A stretch of 64,000 nt of DNA from Peptoniphilaceae bacterium (GCA_022779285.1 JALFST010000002.1:1-64000), one strand, 5' to 3'; shown: positions 34,636 through 44,594, counted from the first letter of the stretch. A program made the numbers and translations. Notes: generated by a model not told the origin, from the sequence alone.

Positions 34636-37600
34636 CTATTCATTGCCCTTGAGAGCTTCTACCATATTGATATGCTTGAGCCGATAATGGAAGATGAGAG
34701 CAATCAATACCGTGACACCTGCCGTAATGCCGATCGAGATGGCATAGGAGGACCATGTGAGCACAGGATCGAGTATCAGGAAATACGGTGTGATGATTTG
34801 AAGCACCACATAATGCAGTGCCTTTCCGAGAAAGCAGCCGATAAAAATCCCGAATAAGGTGAGCAATGCCGTTTCCCGGAAAATATAGGTTGTCACCTCC
34901 AAAGGATAGAAGCCGAGCACCTTGATGGAGGAGATCTCACGCATTCTCTCCTGGATGTTGATATTTGTCAGATTATACAGGACGATCATTGCCAGCAAAG
35001 CGGAAGCGAGCGTAATAATGACCTGCACCTTGGAAATGGAGATGAGATATGCGTTCATAACGGATTTCGCCTCGTTGATATCCGCGGTGGATACGACGCT
35101 GCGATAATCCCGAAATTGCTTTGACAGCTCCGAGGACTGAGTCGGTGCAAGAAAGAGATCCGTATTCGCTTTGTAGGTCTTGCCGAATATCTGCTCATAA
35201 TAATTCTTGTTCAGGATCACGGTATGCATAAGGTATTGCTCGAAGATGCCTCGTACAGGTACCGTATGCTCCTTTCCTTCCATGTCCTCGAAGGTGATGG
35301 AATCTCCGACATGAATCCGGTTAAGATTCGCCATCTTCTCATTGATCAAGACGCCGTCTCCCGGGATGGAAAGGGATTTTCCCGATGTGCGCTCTCGCAG
35401 CGTGAAAAATTGGGGAAACGCATGATCATCGTCGACGGCGATCAGATTTGCCGTCTGCTCGATGCCGTCGGGGGTTGTGAAATTGAGAGGGGACAAAAGC
35501 ACGGATTCATAAGGAACGCCGGCGTTTTCTCTGCTGTCCAGATACTGTTGATGTGCATCCTCGTCCAGCTCGGACCAGTATGTGACGGCCAGATTGTAGT
35601 GTAAGATTTCATGAAAATTCTTGCTTGCCAGACCCTTTACGGAGCCTTCAATGCCAAAGCCCAGGATGAGCAATGCGGTACAGCCGGCGATGCCGATGAC
35701 GGTCATGATCATGCGGCCTTTATAACGGAAAAGATTGCGCGCCGTGACCTTGGATAAAAATCCCATGCGTTTCCAAAGCGGGCGGATGCGCTCCAAAAAG
35801 ATGCGGTTTCCCTGCTTAGGAGGTTTCAGGCGCAAAAGGGAGGCCGTGTTTTCGCGAAGCGTCAAAAGCACCGTGGCGAGCGCGGTACCGGCGCTGAAGA
35901 GAAAGCCCAGAGCAATGGAGAAAAGAATGCGTCCCGGATACCAACGATACAACAGCTTATGGAAGAAAATCGTTTTGGTGTTGTAGGCATTTCCGATAAT
36001 TGCGGGAAGCAAGGTGGATCCGACGATCGCGCCGATGATTCCTCCGAGGATGGAGGCGAGTGCTCCGTATACGAAGTATTTTTTGGCGATGACGGAGGAG
36101 GGATAGCCCAGGGCTTTATAGGTTCCGATAGAGGTTCGATTTTCTTCAACCATGCGAGTCATCGTGGTGAAGGTGACGAGCATGGCGATCAGGAAAAAGA
36201 ACACCGGAAAAACGAGGGCAAGCGCATCGATGCGGTCCGCGGATGTGAGACTGAGATCTAAGTTTGCATTTTTATAGAACGGATCTGCCGAATAACGCGG
36301 CTGAGAAAGAGAGTCCAGCGCATCGCGCGCCTCCTTCAGATCCGCGGTTCCATCCGCGATTTTTTGATCGGCATCGGCAGATTCCCGAGCAAAGGTTTCT
36401 CTTCCCTCGGCAAGCTTTTTCTCCGCCTCCTGCAATTTTATGCGGGCCTCTTCCAGCCTTGCGCGCCCCTGCGCAATTTCATCGGCATAGGACGAGCGTC
36501 CCTCCTGATAGGAGAGCAGTCCCGATTCATAGGATTTTCGTCCGCTTTCCAGTGCGGTGCGCGAGGCGCTCAGCTTAGCAGCGCCTTCCTGATACAGCTT
36601 TTGTCCGGCTTCATAGAGCGCCAGATTCTTTTGATAGAGAGCCTCCGATGTTTCCAGCTGCTTTCTGCCGTCATCCAGCTTCGCCTTGCTGCGAGACAGG
36701 GCCTGCTCCGCGCTTTTTAATTGAGCCTCTCCCTTCTCCAACTCCTTTTGTTTTTGATCCAGCGTCTCTTTGGCGCTGTCAAGAGCAGCCTTCGTTTCCT
36801 GCAGCTGCTTTTTGCTTGTATTTAAAAGAAGGCGTTTGGCATCCAGCTCTTTTTTTGCCTGCGCGAGCGTTTGCTCGGTCTGATCCAGAACCTGTTTTTG
36901 TACATCCAGTTCCTTTTTTGCCTCGTCCAGAGCCTTGGCGGCCTGTTCGCGCTTGGCCTTCCAGACATCGAGCGCTTTTTGCGCATCCGTCAGCTCCTGA
37001 TATTGGGTTTCCAGAGCCTGTTTGACATCATCGGGAGGATTTGGACCGGCATTGGCGAGTGCTTCCTCATATTGCTTTTTCAGCTCCCCGACACGAGACA
37101 CCTCCGCCTGATATGCGCTTTGATCGTCATCATATGCCTTTTTTTGTGATTGATATTTTGCAAGAGCGGCATCGTATTGAGCTCTTCCGCTTTGATATGC
37201 CGCAAGCCCGGCGGCATATCGGTCGTGCCCCTGCTTCCACGCAGACTCTCCCTCCTCAAGCTGCCGGAGCCCGTCCTCGTATTGGGCAAGTCCCGCCGCG
37301 TATCGGCTTTGGCCTTCCTCCAGCTGTGCGCGTCCTTCCGCAAGCAGCTTTTGATTCGCATCGTACCGCTTTTTTCCTTCCGCATATTGAGCCTCTCCCC
37401 GGGAAAGCTCCTGACGGCTTCGATCCAGGAGAAGCTTGCCGTTTTCCAGTGAGGCTCCGGCATCCGAAAGGGATTTTCCCTTTTCTGCGAGAGCCTGTTC
37501 TCCGGCTTGCAGCTCATTTTTCCCTTTTTTCAAATCCTCAAGCGCATCCTGCAGCTTCTTTTGAGCCTGATCAAGAGTGTTTTTTCCCTTTATGGATTCC

Positions 37601-38514
37601 TCGCGAAACGTGGATTCTCCCTTTTGCAGATCGGTATGTCCATTCAGGATTTCCTGCTCGGCATCGTCCAGCTTTTTTTGTCCGTCCGCCAGCTTCTGTT
37701 TGGCGTCGGCGATCTTTTCTTCTCCATCGCGGATGCCGTCCTGCAAATCCCCGCGGATCTCCACAAGCCTCTCCTCTCCGCGCATATCGTAGGCTTTTTT
37801 CAGCTCATCCACGTGTGCCTGAACCAAATCCTTGTATTTTTCGGAGGAAACGTTGAGACCGATCGTGTCCTCAAAACGGAGGCGAACAAGTGCTGGATCT
37901 CCTTGAAAGTGCTCGGATAAAATGTATCCGAAGGCGTAGAGCTGTCCAAGCCCCTGTGAAGATTCCCCGCGATTGGACCGATCAATAAAAGATACGGAAT
38001 TTGCAAAGCCGACAACAGTAAACTGATATTGATTGAGCTGATCCTCCTGACCGAGGTCGATCAGGGGAGTTTCTTTTTGAAAGGAGATGGTGTCACCGAT
38101 GGCATATCGATCCCTGAGCTCCTCATCGAGCAGGATTTCACCGGGATTTTGCACCGTCCGACCCTCTGTAATTTCGGGAAGCGTGATCTGCCGGGGAAGA
38201 CTTTGAATTTGAAAGAGCTCATCCTGCTCCGTGTCCTTCAGCTCCACCTGATAGATATTTTCGCGTTCCGCAATACCCGGAATGCGATCCAGAATTTGCA
38301 TGTCGGTGTCATTGAGCCCTACCATGCTTGAAATCTGAACATCCTGCGCATTCTGCAAATGGAGTCTGGCATCCACGGTGCGCCTCATGACAAGCCCGCT
38401 GGTCAGAAGCCCGACCAGCACAAAAACGCCCAACCCCACAATGAGCAGGATGGACAGAAAACGAGAAAATGAATTTTTAATCTCACGAAACAAATCCTTG
38501 TTAGCGGGACTCAT
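34636..38514 (-). CDS. Giant FtsX-like ABC permease with long coiled coil
   Basis: This 1292-residue membrane protein has an N-terminal helix (about 15-38) and an extracytoplasmic region. A coiled coil of nearly 500 residues follows (about 255-740), built from repeats such as L..G...L..A...L with frequent KKELD, YAAGL and YQEG units. Then come the three-helix FtsX core (about 755-890), a second extracytoplasmic domain and a final FtsX core (about 1170-1290). The pattern is that of MacB/FtsX-like ABC3 permeases. The coiled coil could span the wall or clamp a substrate or wall hydrolase. Its ATPase gene lies upstream. Confidence 0.9.
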   Translation of the reverse strand: MSPANKDLFREIKNSFSRFLSILLIVGLGVFVLVGLLTSGLVMRRTVDARLHLQNAQDVQISSMVGLNDTDMQILDRIPGIAERENIYQVELKDTEQDELFQIQSLPRQITLPEITEGRTVQNPGEILLDEELRDRYAIGDTISFQKETPLIDLGQEDQLNQYQFTVVGFANSVSFIDRSNRGESSQGLGQLYAFGYILSEHFQGDPALVRLRFEDTIGLNVSSEKYKDLVQAHVDELKKAYDMRGEERLVEIRGDLQDGIRDGEEKIADAKQKLADGQKKLDDAEQEILNGHTDLQKGESTFREESIKGKNTLDQAQKKLQDALEDLKKGKNELQAGEQALAEKGKSLSDAGASLENGKLLLDRSRQELSRGEAQYAEGKKRYDANQKLLAEGRAQLEEGQSRYAAGLAQYEDGLRQLEEGESAWKQGHDRYAAGLAAYQSGRAQYDAALAKYQSQKKAYDDDQSAYQAEVSRVGELKKQYEEALANAGPNPPDDVKQALETQYQELTDAQKALDVWKAKREQAAKALDEAKKELDVQKQVLDQTEQTLAQAKKELDAKRLLLNTSKKQLQETKAALDSAKETLDQKQKELEKGEAQLKSAEQALSRSKAKLDDGRKQLETSEALYQKNLALYEAGQKLYQEGAAKLSASRTALESGRKSYESGLLSYQEGRSSYADEIAQGRARLEEARIKLQEAEKKLAEGRETFARESADADQKIADGTADLKEARDALDSLSQPRYSADPFYKNANLDLSLTSADRIDALALVFPVFFFLIAMLVTFTTMTRMVEENRTSIGTYKALGYPSSVIAKKYFVYGALASILGGIIGAIVGSTLLPAIIGNAYNTKTIFFHKLLYRWYPGRILFSIALGFLFSAGTALATVLLTLRENTASLLRLKPPKQGNRIFLERIRPLWKRMGFLSKVTARNLFRYKGRMIMTVIGIAGCTALLILGFGIEGSVKGLASKNFHEILHYNLAVTYWSELDEDAHQQYLDSRENAGVPYESVLLSPLNFTTPDGIEQTANLIAVDDDHAFPQFFTLRERTSGKSLSIPGDGVLINEKMANLNRIHVGDSITFEDMEGKEHTVPVRGIFEQYLMHTVILNKNYYEQIFGKTYKANTDLFLAPTQSSELSKQFRDYRSVVSTADINEAKSVMNAYLISISKVQVIITLASALLAMIVLYNLTNINIQERMREISSIKVLGFYPLEVTTYIFRETALLTLFGIFIGCFLGKALHYVVLQIITPYFLILDPVLTWSSYAISIGITAGVTVLIALIFHYRLKHINMVEALKGNE

Positions 38515-38611
38515 CTTGCCCTCTTTTCTATTTCAATTTCCGTGCTCGGCTGAAATACCGATCAGCCGGCGGAAAAACACAATAACATTATTGCAAACGT
38601 GCCAACGAAGG

Positions 38612-39313
38612 CTACCATTCGATGGAATCGATTGAAACGGGATGGGGGTTGACCTCAATCCCTTTTACACGGGCATCTACGATATGGATGACCTTATCGG
38701 CGATGGGGGCGACTGCGGTATTGTGTGTAATTACGATTACCGTGGCGTCCGTTTCACGGGAGGCACGCTTCAAAATCTTGAGCACCTGTTTTCCTGTGAG
38801 GTAGTCCAGCGCTCCGGTAGGTTCGTCGCAGAGCAGGAGCTTCGGCTTTTTTGCAAGTGCACGAGCGATGGAAACTCGCTGCTGCTCTCCTCCCGACAGC
38901 TGTGAAGGAAAGCTGTTGATCCTGTTTTCAAGCCCGAGATCGCGCAAAATCGTTTCCGGATCCAATGCATTTTTCACCACATGAGTCGAAAGCTCCACAT
39001 TTTCCCTGGCGGTGAGATTTTCAATCAAATTATAAAATTGAAACACAAACCCCATATCCTCTCGGCGATATCGGGTAAGCTCCCGTTCATTCATCCGGGT
39101 AAGATTTTTGCCGTCAATCAGAGCCTCGCCCGAGGATGCGGTATCCATCCCTCCTAAAATATTGAGCAGCGTTGATTTGCCCGCCCCGGAGGGACCGATG
39201 ATAAAAACAAATTCATTTTTTTCAATGGTAAAAGAGATATCCCGATTGGCTGCAATCGTATTCTCACCAACTTTATAGTATTTGCAAAGCTCTTTGACTT
39301 CGATAAAAGACAT
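38612..39313 (-). CDS. ABC ATP-binding protein, LolD/MacB type
   Basis: This 233-residue ATPase has Walker [10 protein letters not shown] (about 40-48), signature [12 protein letters not shown], Walker [13 protein letters not shown] and the switch histidine in VIVITHN. It matches the LolD/FtsE/MacB group that drives FtsX-like permeases mechanically without a transport channel. It lies 97 bp upstream of the giant permease gene. Confidence 0.93.
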   Translation of the reverse strand: MSFIEVKELCKYYKVGENTIAANRDISFTIEKNEFVFIIGPSGAGKSTLLNILGGMDTASSGEALIDGKNLTRMNERELTRYRREDMGFVFQFYNLIENLTARENVELSTHVVKNALDPETILRDLGLENRINSFPSQLSGGEQQRVSIARALAKKPKLLLCDEPTGALDYLTGKQVLKILKRASRETDATVIVITHNTAVAPIADKVIHIVDARVKGIEVNPHPVSIDSIEW

Positions 39314-39518
39314 AATCGCCTCCGGGTATTGTCAGCATTCTTATTTATATGAATGATTCTATTTACACGAATTATAGCATAGTGCAATGTATGAGTTTGT
39401 GAGGAATCTGTGTCAGAAATGAGAAAAAGAGGACCTTTTTTCCGCGATGCTTCTTCTTTCTGAGGAATAGCGGATATAATGGATATAATATAAATAAGCG
39501 GTCGATTGGGGATGAATC

Positions 39519-40109
39519 ATGAATCAAAATGAAGTGAAAAGCTTATTCCGTTCCGAGCGGATCATTATGGCGGTCAGAAATCACCGAGATCTGGAAAAGA
39601 CAGCGAATTATCCGTGGCAGAATGTTTTTCTGTTATACGGCAATATCGTTACCCTGCCTCATGTCATTGAGGATCTGAAGCGGCAAAAGAGAACGGTTTT
39701 TGTGCATGAGGGTCTCATTGAAGGATTGTCGCAAAGCAGCTATTCCGTGGAATTTATCCAACATTATACAAGGGCCGACGGCATTATCACGACGCGGCCG
39801 GCAGTCGCCCGGAAAGCGCAGGATATGGGACTGGCTACGGTATTGCGATTTTTTATCCTGGATTCTCTGTCTTTGACGACCACGAAGCAGGCTCTCAAGA
39901 CGGCCCGCTCCGACTATATCGAGATTTTGCCGGGAACGGTGCCGAGAGTGATCCGGGAGCTGACCATGTTTACCGGCATTCCGATTATTGCAGGAGGTCT
40001 GATTCGAGATCCCAAGGAAGCGGAGGGGGCATTTGCGGAAGGAGCCGTCGCGGTATCCTCAAGCAATCCCAAAATCTGGAGGAGCGATCTCCATCGCGGG
40101 AAAATTTGA
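39519..40109 (+). CDS. glpP: GlpP-like glycerol-3-phosphate antiterminator
   Basis: This 196-residue protein matches GlpP, an RNA-binding antiterminator sensing glycerol-3-phosphate. Visible blocks are VFLLYGNIVTLPHVIEDLK, TVFVHEGLIEGL, ADGIITTRPAVARKA, LRFFILDSLSL and a TIM-barrel end with PGTVPRVIRE and IPIIAGGLIRDPKEAEGAF. The usual glpF/glpK/glpD partners are not in this window, so its target lies elsewhere. TATAAT-like sequences stand just upstream (39474-39489). Confidence 0.88.
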   Translation: MNQNEVKSLFRSERIIMAVRNHRDLEKTANYPWQNVFLLYGNIVTLPHVIEDLKRQKRTVFVHEGLIEGLSQSSYSVEFIQHYTRADGIITTRPAVARKAQDMGLATVLRFFILDSLSLTTTKQALKTARSDYIEILPGTVPRVIRELTMFTGIPIIAGGLIRDPKEAEGAFAEGAVAVSSSNPKIWRSDLHRGKI

Positions 40110-40124
40110 CGCAAAGACTGATAT

Positions 40125-40153
40125 TTGTTAGACTTTAGCCATTCATTTATTAT
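40125..40153 (+). promoter_or_regulatory. argS promoter
   Basis: TTGTTA (40125-40130) and TATTAT (40148-40153) have a 17-bp spacer. The start would fall at or near the tandem repeat at 40156-40195. Confidence 0.55.
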
Positions 40154-40155
40154 AT

Positions 40156-40195
40156 TTAAAGAAAGAAATTACAAGTTAAAGAAAGAAATTACAAG
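40156..40195. repeat. Two perfect 20-bp tandem repeats before argS
   Basis: TTAAAGAAAGAAATTACAAG occurs twice without a gap (40156-40175 and 40176-40195), inside the presumed 5' untranslated region of argS. Confidence 0.9.
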
Positions 40196-40224
40196 AGTCC
40201 AATACGGTTCATGGGGGAGGAATT

Positions 40225-41865
40225 ATGGCGAAGATTGAAAATCAGCTGAAGGCGCGGATTGCGGAATCTGTAAAGAAGCTGTACGGCATCGATGATGCAT
40301 CAATGGTACAGGTTGAGATTCCGAAGAACACAGATTATGGTGACTATTCAACCAATATGGCAATGCAGTTACCGAGAATTCTGCACCGATCCCCGAAAGA
40401 GATTTCTGCAGAGCTTGCAGAGGAGTTATCCAAGCAGACGGATCTGATTGACACCGTGGAGGTTGCAGGACCGGGATTTATCAACTTCCGCCTTAAGAAA
40501 AGCATTCTGGCGGATATTATCAATGCGGCTCTCAAGGAAGGGGAGCATTTCGGAAAAAATGAAAGCGGCAAGGGCAAAAACATTCTTGTTGAGTATGTCA
40601 GCGCCAACCCTACAGGAGACCTTCATCTCGGCCATGCACGCGGCGCTGTTTGGGGTGATGCCATTTGCCGTCTGCTCAATGCCAGCGGCTGGAATTGTCT
40701 GCGCGAATACTACATCAATGATGCAGGTGCACAAATGCTCAATCTCGGCAAATCCGTTTATGCCCGTTATGCGGAGTGCTTCGGTGTCGAGGTTGAAATT
40801 CCCGAGGACGGTTACTACGGCGAGGATGTCAAGCAGATCGGTCATGATCTGGCGGAAGAGCTCGGCGATGTCTGGCTGAACAAGGAAGAGGGACGTATCG
40901 AATATTTCCGTGATCGCGGATATGAGCGCGAATTGGAGAAAATCAAGCGCGATCTCAAGGATTTCAACTGCGAATTCGACTCATGGATCTCGGAACGCAG
41001 CTTGTATGACCGCGGACTTGTCGATGAGACCGTGGAAAAGATGAAAAGAATGGGGCTCACCTACGAAAAGGACGGCGCGCTCTGGTTTACCACTACGAAA
41101 TTCGGCGATGATAAGGATCGTGTTTTGGTGAAGTCGGACGGCTCTTTGACATATATGACGCCGGATATTGCCAACCATTTGGATAAATTCGCTCGCGGCT
41201 ATGAAAAGCTGGTGGATTTATGGGGAGCCGATCACCACAGCTATGTAACGCGTATGAAGGCTGCAATGGCGGCATTCGGCCATGACTGGAATGATCTTGA
41301 GGTCGATATCATTCAGATGGTGCGTCTGGTGGAAAACGGCGAGGAAGTCAAGATGAGCAAGAGAAGCGGCAATGCCATTACGATTCGTGAACTGGTGGCG
41401 GATGTCGGTCTGGACGCGGCGCGCTATTTCTTTGTCAGCCGCGATGTAGCAACCCATCTGGACTTCGATCTGGGTCTGGCACGCAAGAAAACGTCAGAAA
41501 ACCCGATTTACTATATTCAGTATGCACATGCACGTACCTGCGGCGTCTTTAAAAATGCGCCTGAGGTCAAGCCTCAGGAGCACTATGAGCTTCTCAAGGA
41601 GCAGAAGGAAGTGGATCTGCTCAAGCTGCTGAACGATTATACGGATTTGGTGGCGGAGAGTGCGCTTCTCCGTGCGCCGCACCGCATCAGCAACTATCTC
41701 ATGAGGCTTGCATCCGCATTCCATAGCTACTACGGCTCCTACAAGTTTGTGGATCCCGAGCATCCGGAGCTTATGAATGAGCGTCTGGCGCTTGTTAAGG
41801 CGGTACAAATCACATTGGAGAACGCGCTTTCCCTTTTGGGATTGAGCGCACCTCAGGAGATGTAA
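40225..41865 (+). CDS. argS: Arginine-tRNA ligase
   Basis: This 546-residue class I synthetase charges tRNA-Arg. It has the N-terminal additional domain, the HIGH-type HLGHARGAVWGD (about 134-145), the KMSKS-type VKMSKRSGN (about 375-383) and a C-terminal anticodon domain ending GLSAPQEM. Length is normal for bacterial ArgRS. A strong ribosome binding site (GGGGGAGG) precedes the ATG. It is followed by its own terminator but lies next to the arc operon, whose substrate it shares. Confidence 0.97.
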   Translation: MAKIENQLKARIAESVKKLYGIDDASMVQVEIPKNTDYGDYSTNMAMQLPRILHRSPKEISAELAEELSKQTDLIDTVEVAGPGFINFRLKKSILADIINAALKEGEHFGKNESGKGKNILVEYVSANPTGDLHLGHARGAVWGDAICRLLNASGWNCLREYYINDAGAQMLNLGKSVYARYAECFGVEVEIPEDGYYGEDVKQIGHDLAEELGDVWLNKEEGRIEYFRDRGYERELEKIKRDLKDFNCEFDSWISERSLYDRGLVDETVEKMKRMGLTYEKDGALWFTTTKFGDDKDRVLVKSDGSLTYMTPDIANHLDKFARGYEKLVDLWGADHHSYVTRMKAAMAAFGHDWNDLEVDIIQMVRLVENGEEVKMSKRSGNAITIRELVADVGLDAARYFFVSRDVATHLDFDLGLARKKTSENPIYYIQYAHARTCGVFKNAPEVKPQEHYELLKEQKEVDLLKLLNDYTDLVAESALLRAPHRISNYLMRLASAFHSYYGSYKFVDPEHPELMNERLALVKAVQITLENALSLLGLSAPQEM

Positions 41866-41882
41866 CAAATTCGGCTTACGAA

Positions 41883-41911
41883 AAGATCGAGGTTTCCCTC
41901 GATCTTTTTTT
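41883..41911 (+). terminator. argS terminator
   Basis: AAGATCGAGG (41883-41892) pairs with CCTCGATCTT (41897-41906), followed by seven T. Confidence 0.92.
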
Positions 41912-41918
41912 GTGCGCA

Positions 41919-41956
41919 TTTTACGGTATATAGCATATTTTACGGTATACAGCATA
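41919..41956. repeat. Two 19-bp tandem repeats between argS and arcA
   Basis: TTTTACGGTATATAGCATA (41919-41937) is followed directly by the same unit with one change (41938-41956). They lie between the argS terminator and the presumed arcA promoter. Confidence 0.85.
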
Positions 41957-42071
41957 TAGTATAGAAAAACAGCGCGCTTCGGAGCAGGATTCGTTTGGAA
42001 CCGATTCGATATCCGAGTTTTTCAGAATTCAGGTTTCCAAGATTTTACAATGAAATTCGACTTCTTTTCCC

Positions 42072-42100
42072 TTTTCAAAGGCAAAAGGTTTTCCTATACT
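42072..42100 (+). promoter_or_regulatory. Candidate arc operon promoter
   Basis: TTTTCA (42072-42077) and TATACT (42095-42100) are spaced by 17 bp, about 130 bp before arcA. No other good candidate was seen in the gap, and the long leader could hold regulation. Confidence 0.45.
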
Positions 42101-42232
42101 ATAAATACATTCTGAATGCTTGTGCATTCCTGCACAGCAAGAAGAATCCCATTTCATTTCGATATCCGAGGTCTGACTCGAGAGGCTTGCGGGATATCAA
42201 AAATTACAGGATATTACAGAAAGGAAGTCAAA

Positions 42233-43459
42233 ATGAATCCAATTCAAGTCCGAAGTGAAATTAAACCGTTAAAAAAGGTACTTGTTCATCGTCCGGGAGA
42301 CGAGCTGAAGTATCTCACTCCAGACACCTTGTCAGAACTGCTTTTTGATGATATTCCGGATCTGTCCAAAGCACAGCGCGAGCATGACGCATTTACCGAC
42401 ATTCTTCGCGGAGAGGGCGTTGAGGTAGTGTATTTGGAGGATTTGATGGCGGAAACTCTGGATGCCAATCCGGGACTTCGTGAACAGTTCATTGATGAAT
42501 TCTTAAATGATGCCGGCATCTATACGGAAACCTATCACAACATCCTCAAGGATTTCTTCGGCAAGATCAAAGATACCAAAGAATTTGTCATGAAGACCAT
42601 GGCAGGCGTTACCTTCGATGAGCTGGGAAAGATCGAGACCAACTTCCTCGTAGATCGCCTGGAGAAGGCACATCTGCTGCTCAATCCGATGCCCAACCTC
42701 TATTTCACACGTGACCCGTTTGCAACAGTCGGCAGCGGCGCCGTAATCAATAAGATGTTTTCGGTTACGCGTAACCGTGAGACCATTTATGGCGACTATA
42801 TTTTCAAATATCATCCCGAATATCGCGGAAAGGTTGCGGATCTTTACGGACGTCACAATCATTTCCACATGGAGGGCGGCGACATCTTCAGCATTGATGC
42901 GAAAACTCTCTTTATCGGAATTTCTCAGCGCACACAGGCGGATGCGATCCAGGAGCTTGCCAAGAAGCTCTTCTTCGGCGGCGTAGAGAACACCATCGAG
43001 CGTATCTTTGCCTTCAACATTCCGGTAAGCCGCGCATTCATGCATTTGGACACCGTATTTACGATGATCGATTATGATGCCTTCACCTATCATCCGGGCA
43101 TCGAGGGAACGCTTCAGATCTTTGAACTCACAAAGGATGAGGAGAAGAAGGATGTTCGTATCGAAGAGCACATCGGCACATTGGACGAGGTTCTTGCCAA
43201 TATCCTGAATCTGCCGAAGGTTCGCACACTGCAGTGCGGTGCAGGAGATCCGATCGCTGCGGAGCGCGAGCAGTGGACAGACGGTTCCAACACGTTGACC
43301 ATCGCTCCGGGAAAGGTTGTTGTTTACAAGCGCAACTACGCAACCAACAAATACCTTAAGGATAACGGATTCGAAGTCATCGAGCTGGATTCGGACAACC
43401 TGACGGTAGGCCGCGGCGGCCCACGCTGCATGTCCATGCCGCTGGTGCGTGAAGAATAG
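42233..43459 (+). CDS. arcA: Arginine deiminase
   Basis: This 408-residue enzyme hydrolyses arginine to citrulline and ammonia. The catalytic cysteine is Cys399 in GGPRCMSMPL. NLYFTRDPF and the HFHMEGGDIF block give the guanidinium-binding and catalytic histidine/acidic residues. The ATG at 42233 follows AAAGGAAG; a longer open frame upstream is not needed. First gene of the arcA-arcB-arcC-transporter operon that yields ATP from arginine. Confidence 0.97.
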   Translation: MNPIQVRSEIKPLKKVLVHRPGDELKYLTPDTLSELLFDDIPDLSKAQREHDAFTDILRGEGVEVVYLEDLMAETLDANPGLREQFIDEFLNDAGIYTETYHNILKDFFGKIKDTKEFVMKTMAGVTFDELGKIETNFLVDRLEKAHLLLNPMPNLYFTRDPFATVGSGAVINKMFSVTRNRETIYGDYIFKYHPEYRGKVADLYGRHNHFHMEGGDIFSIDAKTLFIGISQRTQADAIQELAKKLFFGGVENTIERIFAFNIPVSRAFMHLDTVFTMIDYDAFTYHPGIEGTLQIFELTKDEEKKDVRIEEHIGTLDEVLANILNLPKVRTLQCGAGDPIAAEREQWTDGSNTLTIAPGKVVVYKRNYATNKYLKDNGFEVIELDSDNLTVGRGGPRCMSMPLVREE

Positions 43460-43576
43460 TCTGTTTATAAAGAACAACATTTCATCGTAAGTTCGATTGT
43501 ATCGATTCGAAAAAAGAGTATACTTTTCCATCCCCTGTCAAAGGGGATGGAATTCATTAGAAAGAGGAAAAAATAT

Positions 43577-44581
43577 ATGCCAATTAATTTTCAGGGAAGA
43601 AGCCTGCTGACCTTGGAGGACTACACTCCGGAAGAAATCAGCTATCTGATCGATCTCGCAGCGGACTTTAAGCGTCTTAAGAGAACTCGTACACCGCATC
43701 GCTATCTCGAGGGAAAGAATATCGTTCTTTTGTTTGAAAAGACTTCGACTCGTACTCGCTGCTCATTCGAGGTAGCCGGATACGATCTCGGCATGGGCGT
43801 TACCTACTTGGATCCCGGTTCCAGCCAGATGGGCAAAAAGGAATCCATCGAAGATACCGCAAAGGTGCTGGGACGCTTCTATGATGGCATCGAGTATCGC
43901 GGATTTGACCAGACAATGGTCGAAAAGCTGGCAAAATACTCCGGCGTGCCGGTATGGAACGGCTTGACGGATGATTTCCATCCGACACAGATGTTTGCCG
44001 ATATGCTGACCCTTCGTGAAGAATATGGACATCTCCGTGGCCTGAAATATGTCTTTATGGGCGATCTTCGCAACAACATGGGCAACTCCCTGATGATCAC
44101 CTGCGCAAAGCTGGGCGTCAACTTTGTAGGCTGCGGTCCGAAGGCTCTCTGGCCGACGCAGGAATTGATTGACAGAGCCACCGAATATGCAAAATATTAC
44201 GGATCTACCGTTGAGCTCACCGAGAGCGTTGACGTAGCGGTCAAGGACGCGAATTGCGTGGCGACGGACATTTGGGTATCCATGGGCGAGCCCGATGAAG
44301 TATGGCAGGAGCGCATTGAGCTTCTTCATCCTTATAAGGTTACCCCGGAGGTCATGGCAAAAGCGGATAAAAACTGCATCTTTGAGCATTGCCTGCCTTC
44401 CTTCCATGATCTCAACACCACCATCGGTGCGGAGATCAATGAGAAGTTCGGCGACAAGTATGATCTCGAAGGCATGGAAGTCAATGATGAGGTATTCCTC
44501 GGCAAGCAGAGCCGCGTTTTTGATCAGGCGGAAAACCGTATGCATACGATCAAGGCTTGCATGTATGCTACCTTGAAGTAA
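43577..44581 (+). CDS. arcB: Ornithine carbamoyltransferase, catabolic
   Basis: This 334-residue enzyme phosphorolyses citrulline to ornithine and carbamoyl phosphate. The carbamoyl phosphate site STRTR is at 57-61, HPTQ at 135-138 and the ornithine-binding HCLP at about 272-275. The ATG at 43577 follows AGAAAGAGG; an in-frame start at 43547 is less well supported. It is followed 13 bp later by carbamate kinase. Confidence 0.96.
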   Translation: MPINFQGRSLLTLEDYTPEEISYLIDLAADFKRLKRTRTPHRYLEGKNIVLLFEKTSTRTRCSFEVAGYDLGMGVTYLDPGSSQMGKKESIEDTAKVLGRFYDGIEYRGFDQTMVEKLAKYSGVPVWNGLTDDFHPTQMFADMLTLREEYGHLRGLKYVFMGDLRNNMGNSLMITCAKLGVNFVGCGPKALWPTQELIDRATEYAKYYGSTVELTESVDVAVKDANCVATDIWVSMGEPDEVWQERIELLHPYKVTPEVMAKADKNCIFEHCLPSFHDLNTTIGAEINEKFGDKYDLEGMEVNDEVFLGKQSRVFDQAENRMHTIKACMYATLK

Positions 44582-44594
44582 GGGAAGGATTGAT

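Noticed and set aside
37041..37856. 271-codon open frame inside the giant permease on the plus strand
   Set aside because: Product is proline- and arginine-rich and mirrors the biased coiled-coil codons; no start signals.
40156..40195. Tandem repeats as a CRISPR array
   Set aside because: Two adjacent units without spacers and no cas genes; simple duplication.
40110..40224. Possible T-box leader before argS
   Set aside because: The gap is too short and lacks the conserved T-box sequence; it holds only a promoter and tandem repeats.
42503..43531. Long open frame opposite arcA
   Set aside because: Antisense shadow of a well-conserved enzyme with no ribosome binding site.
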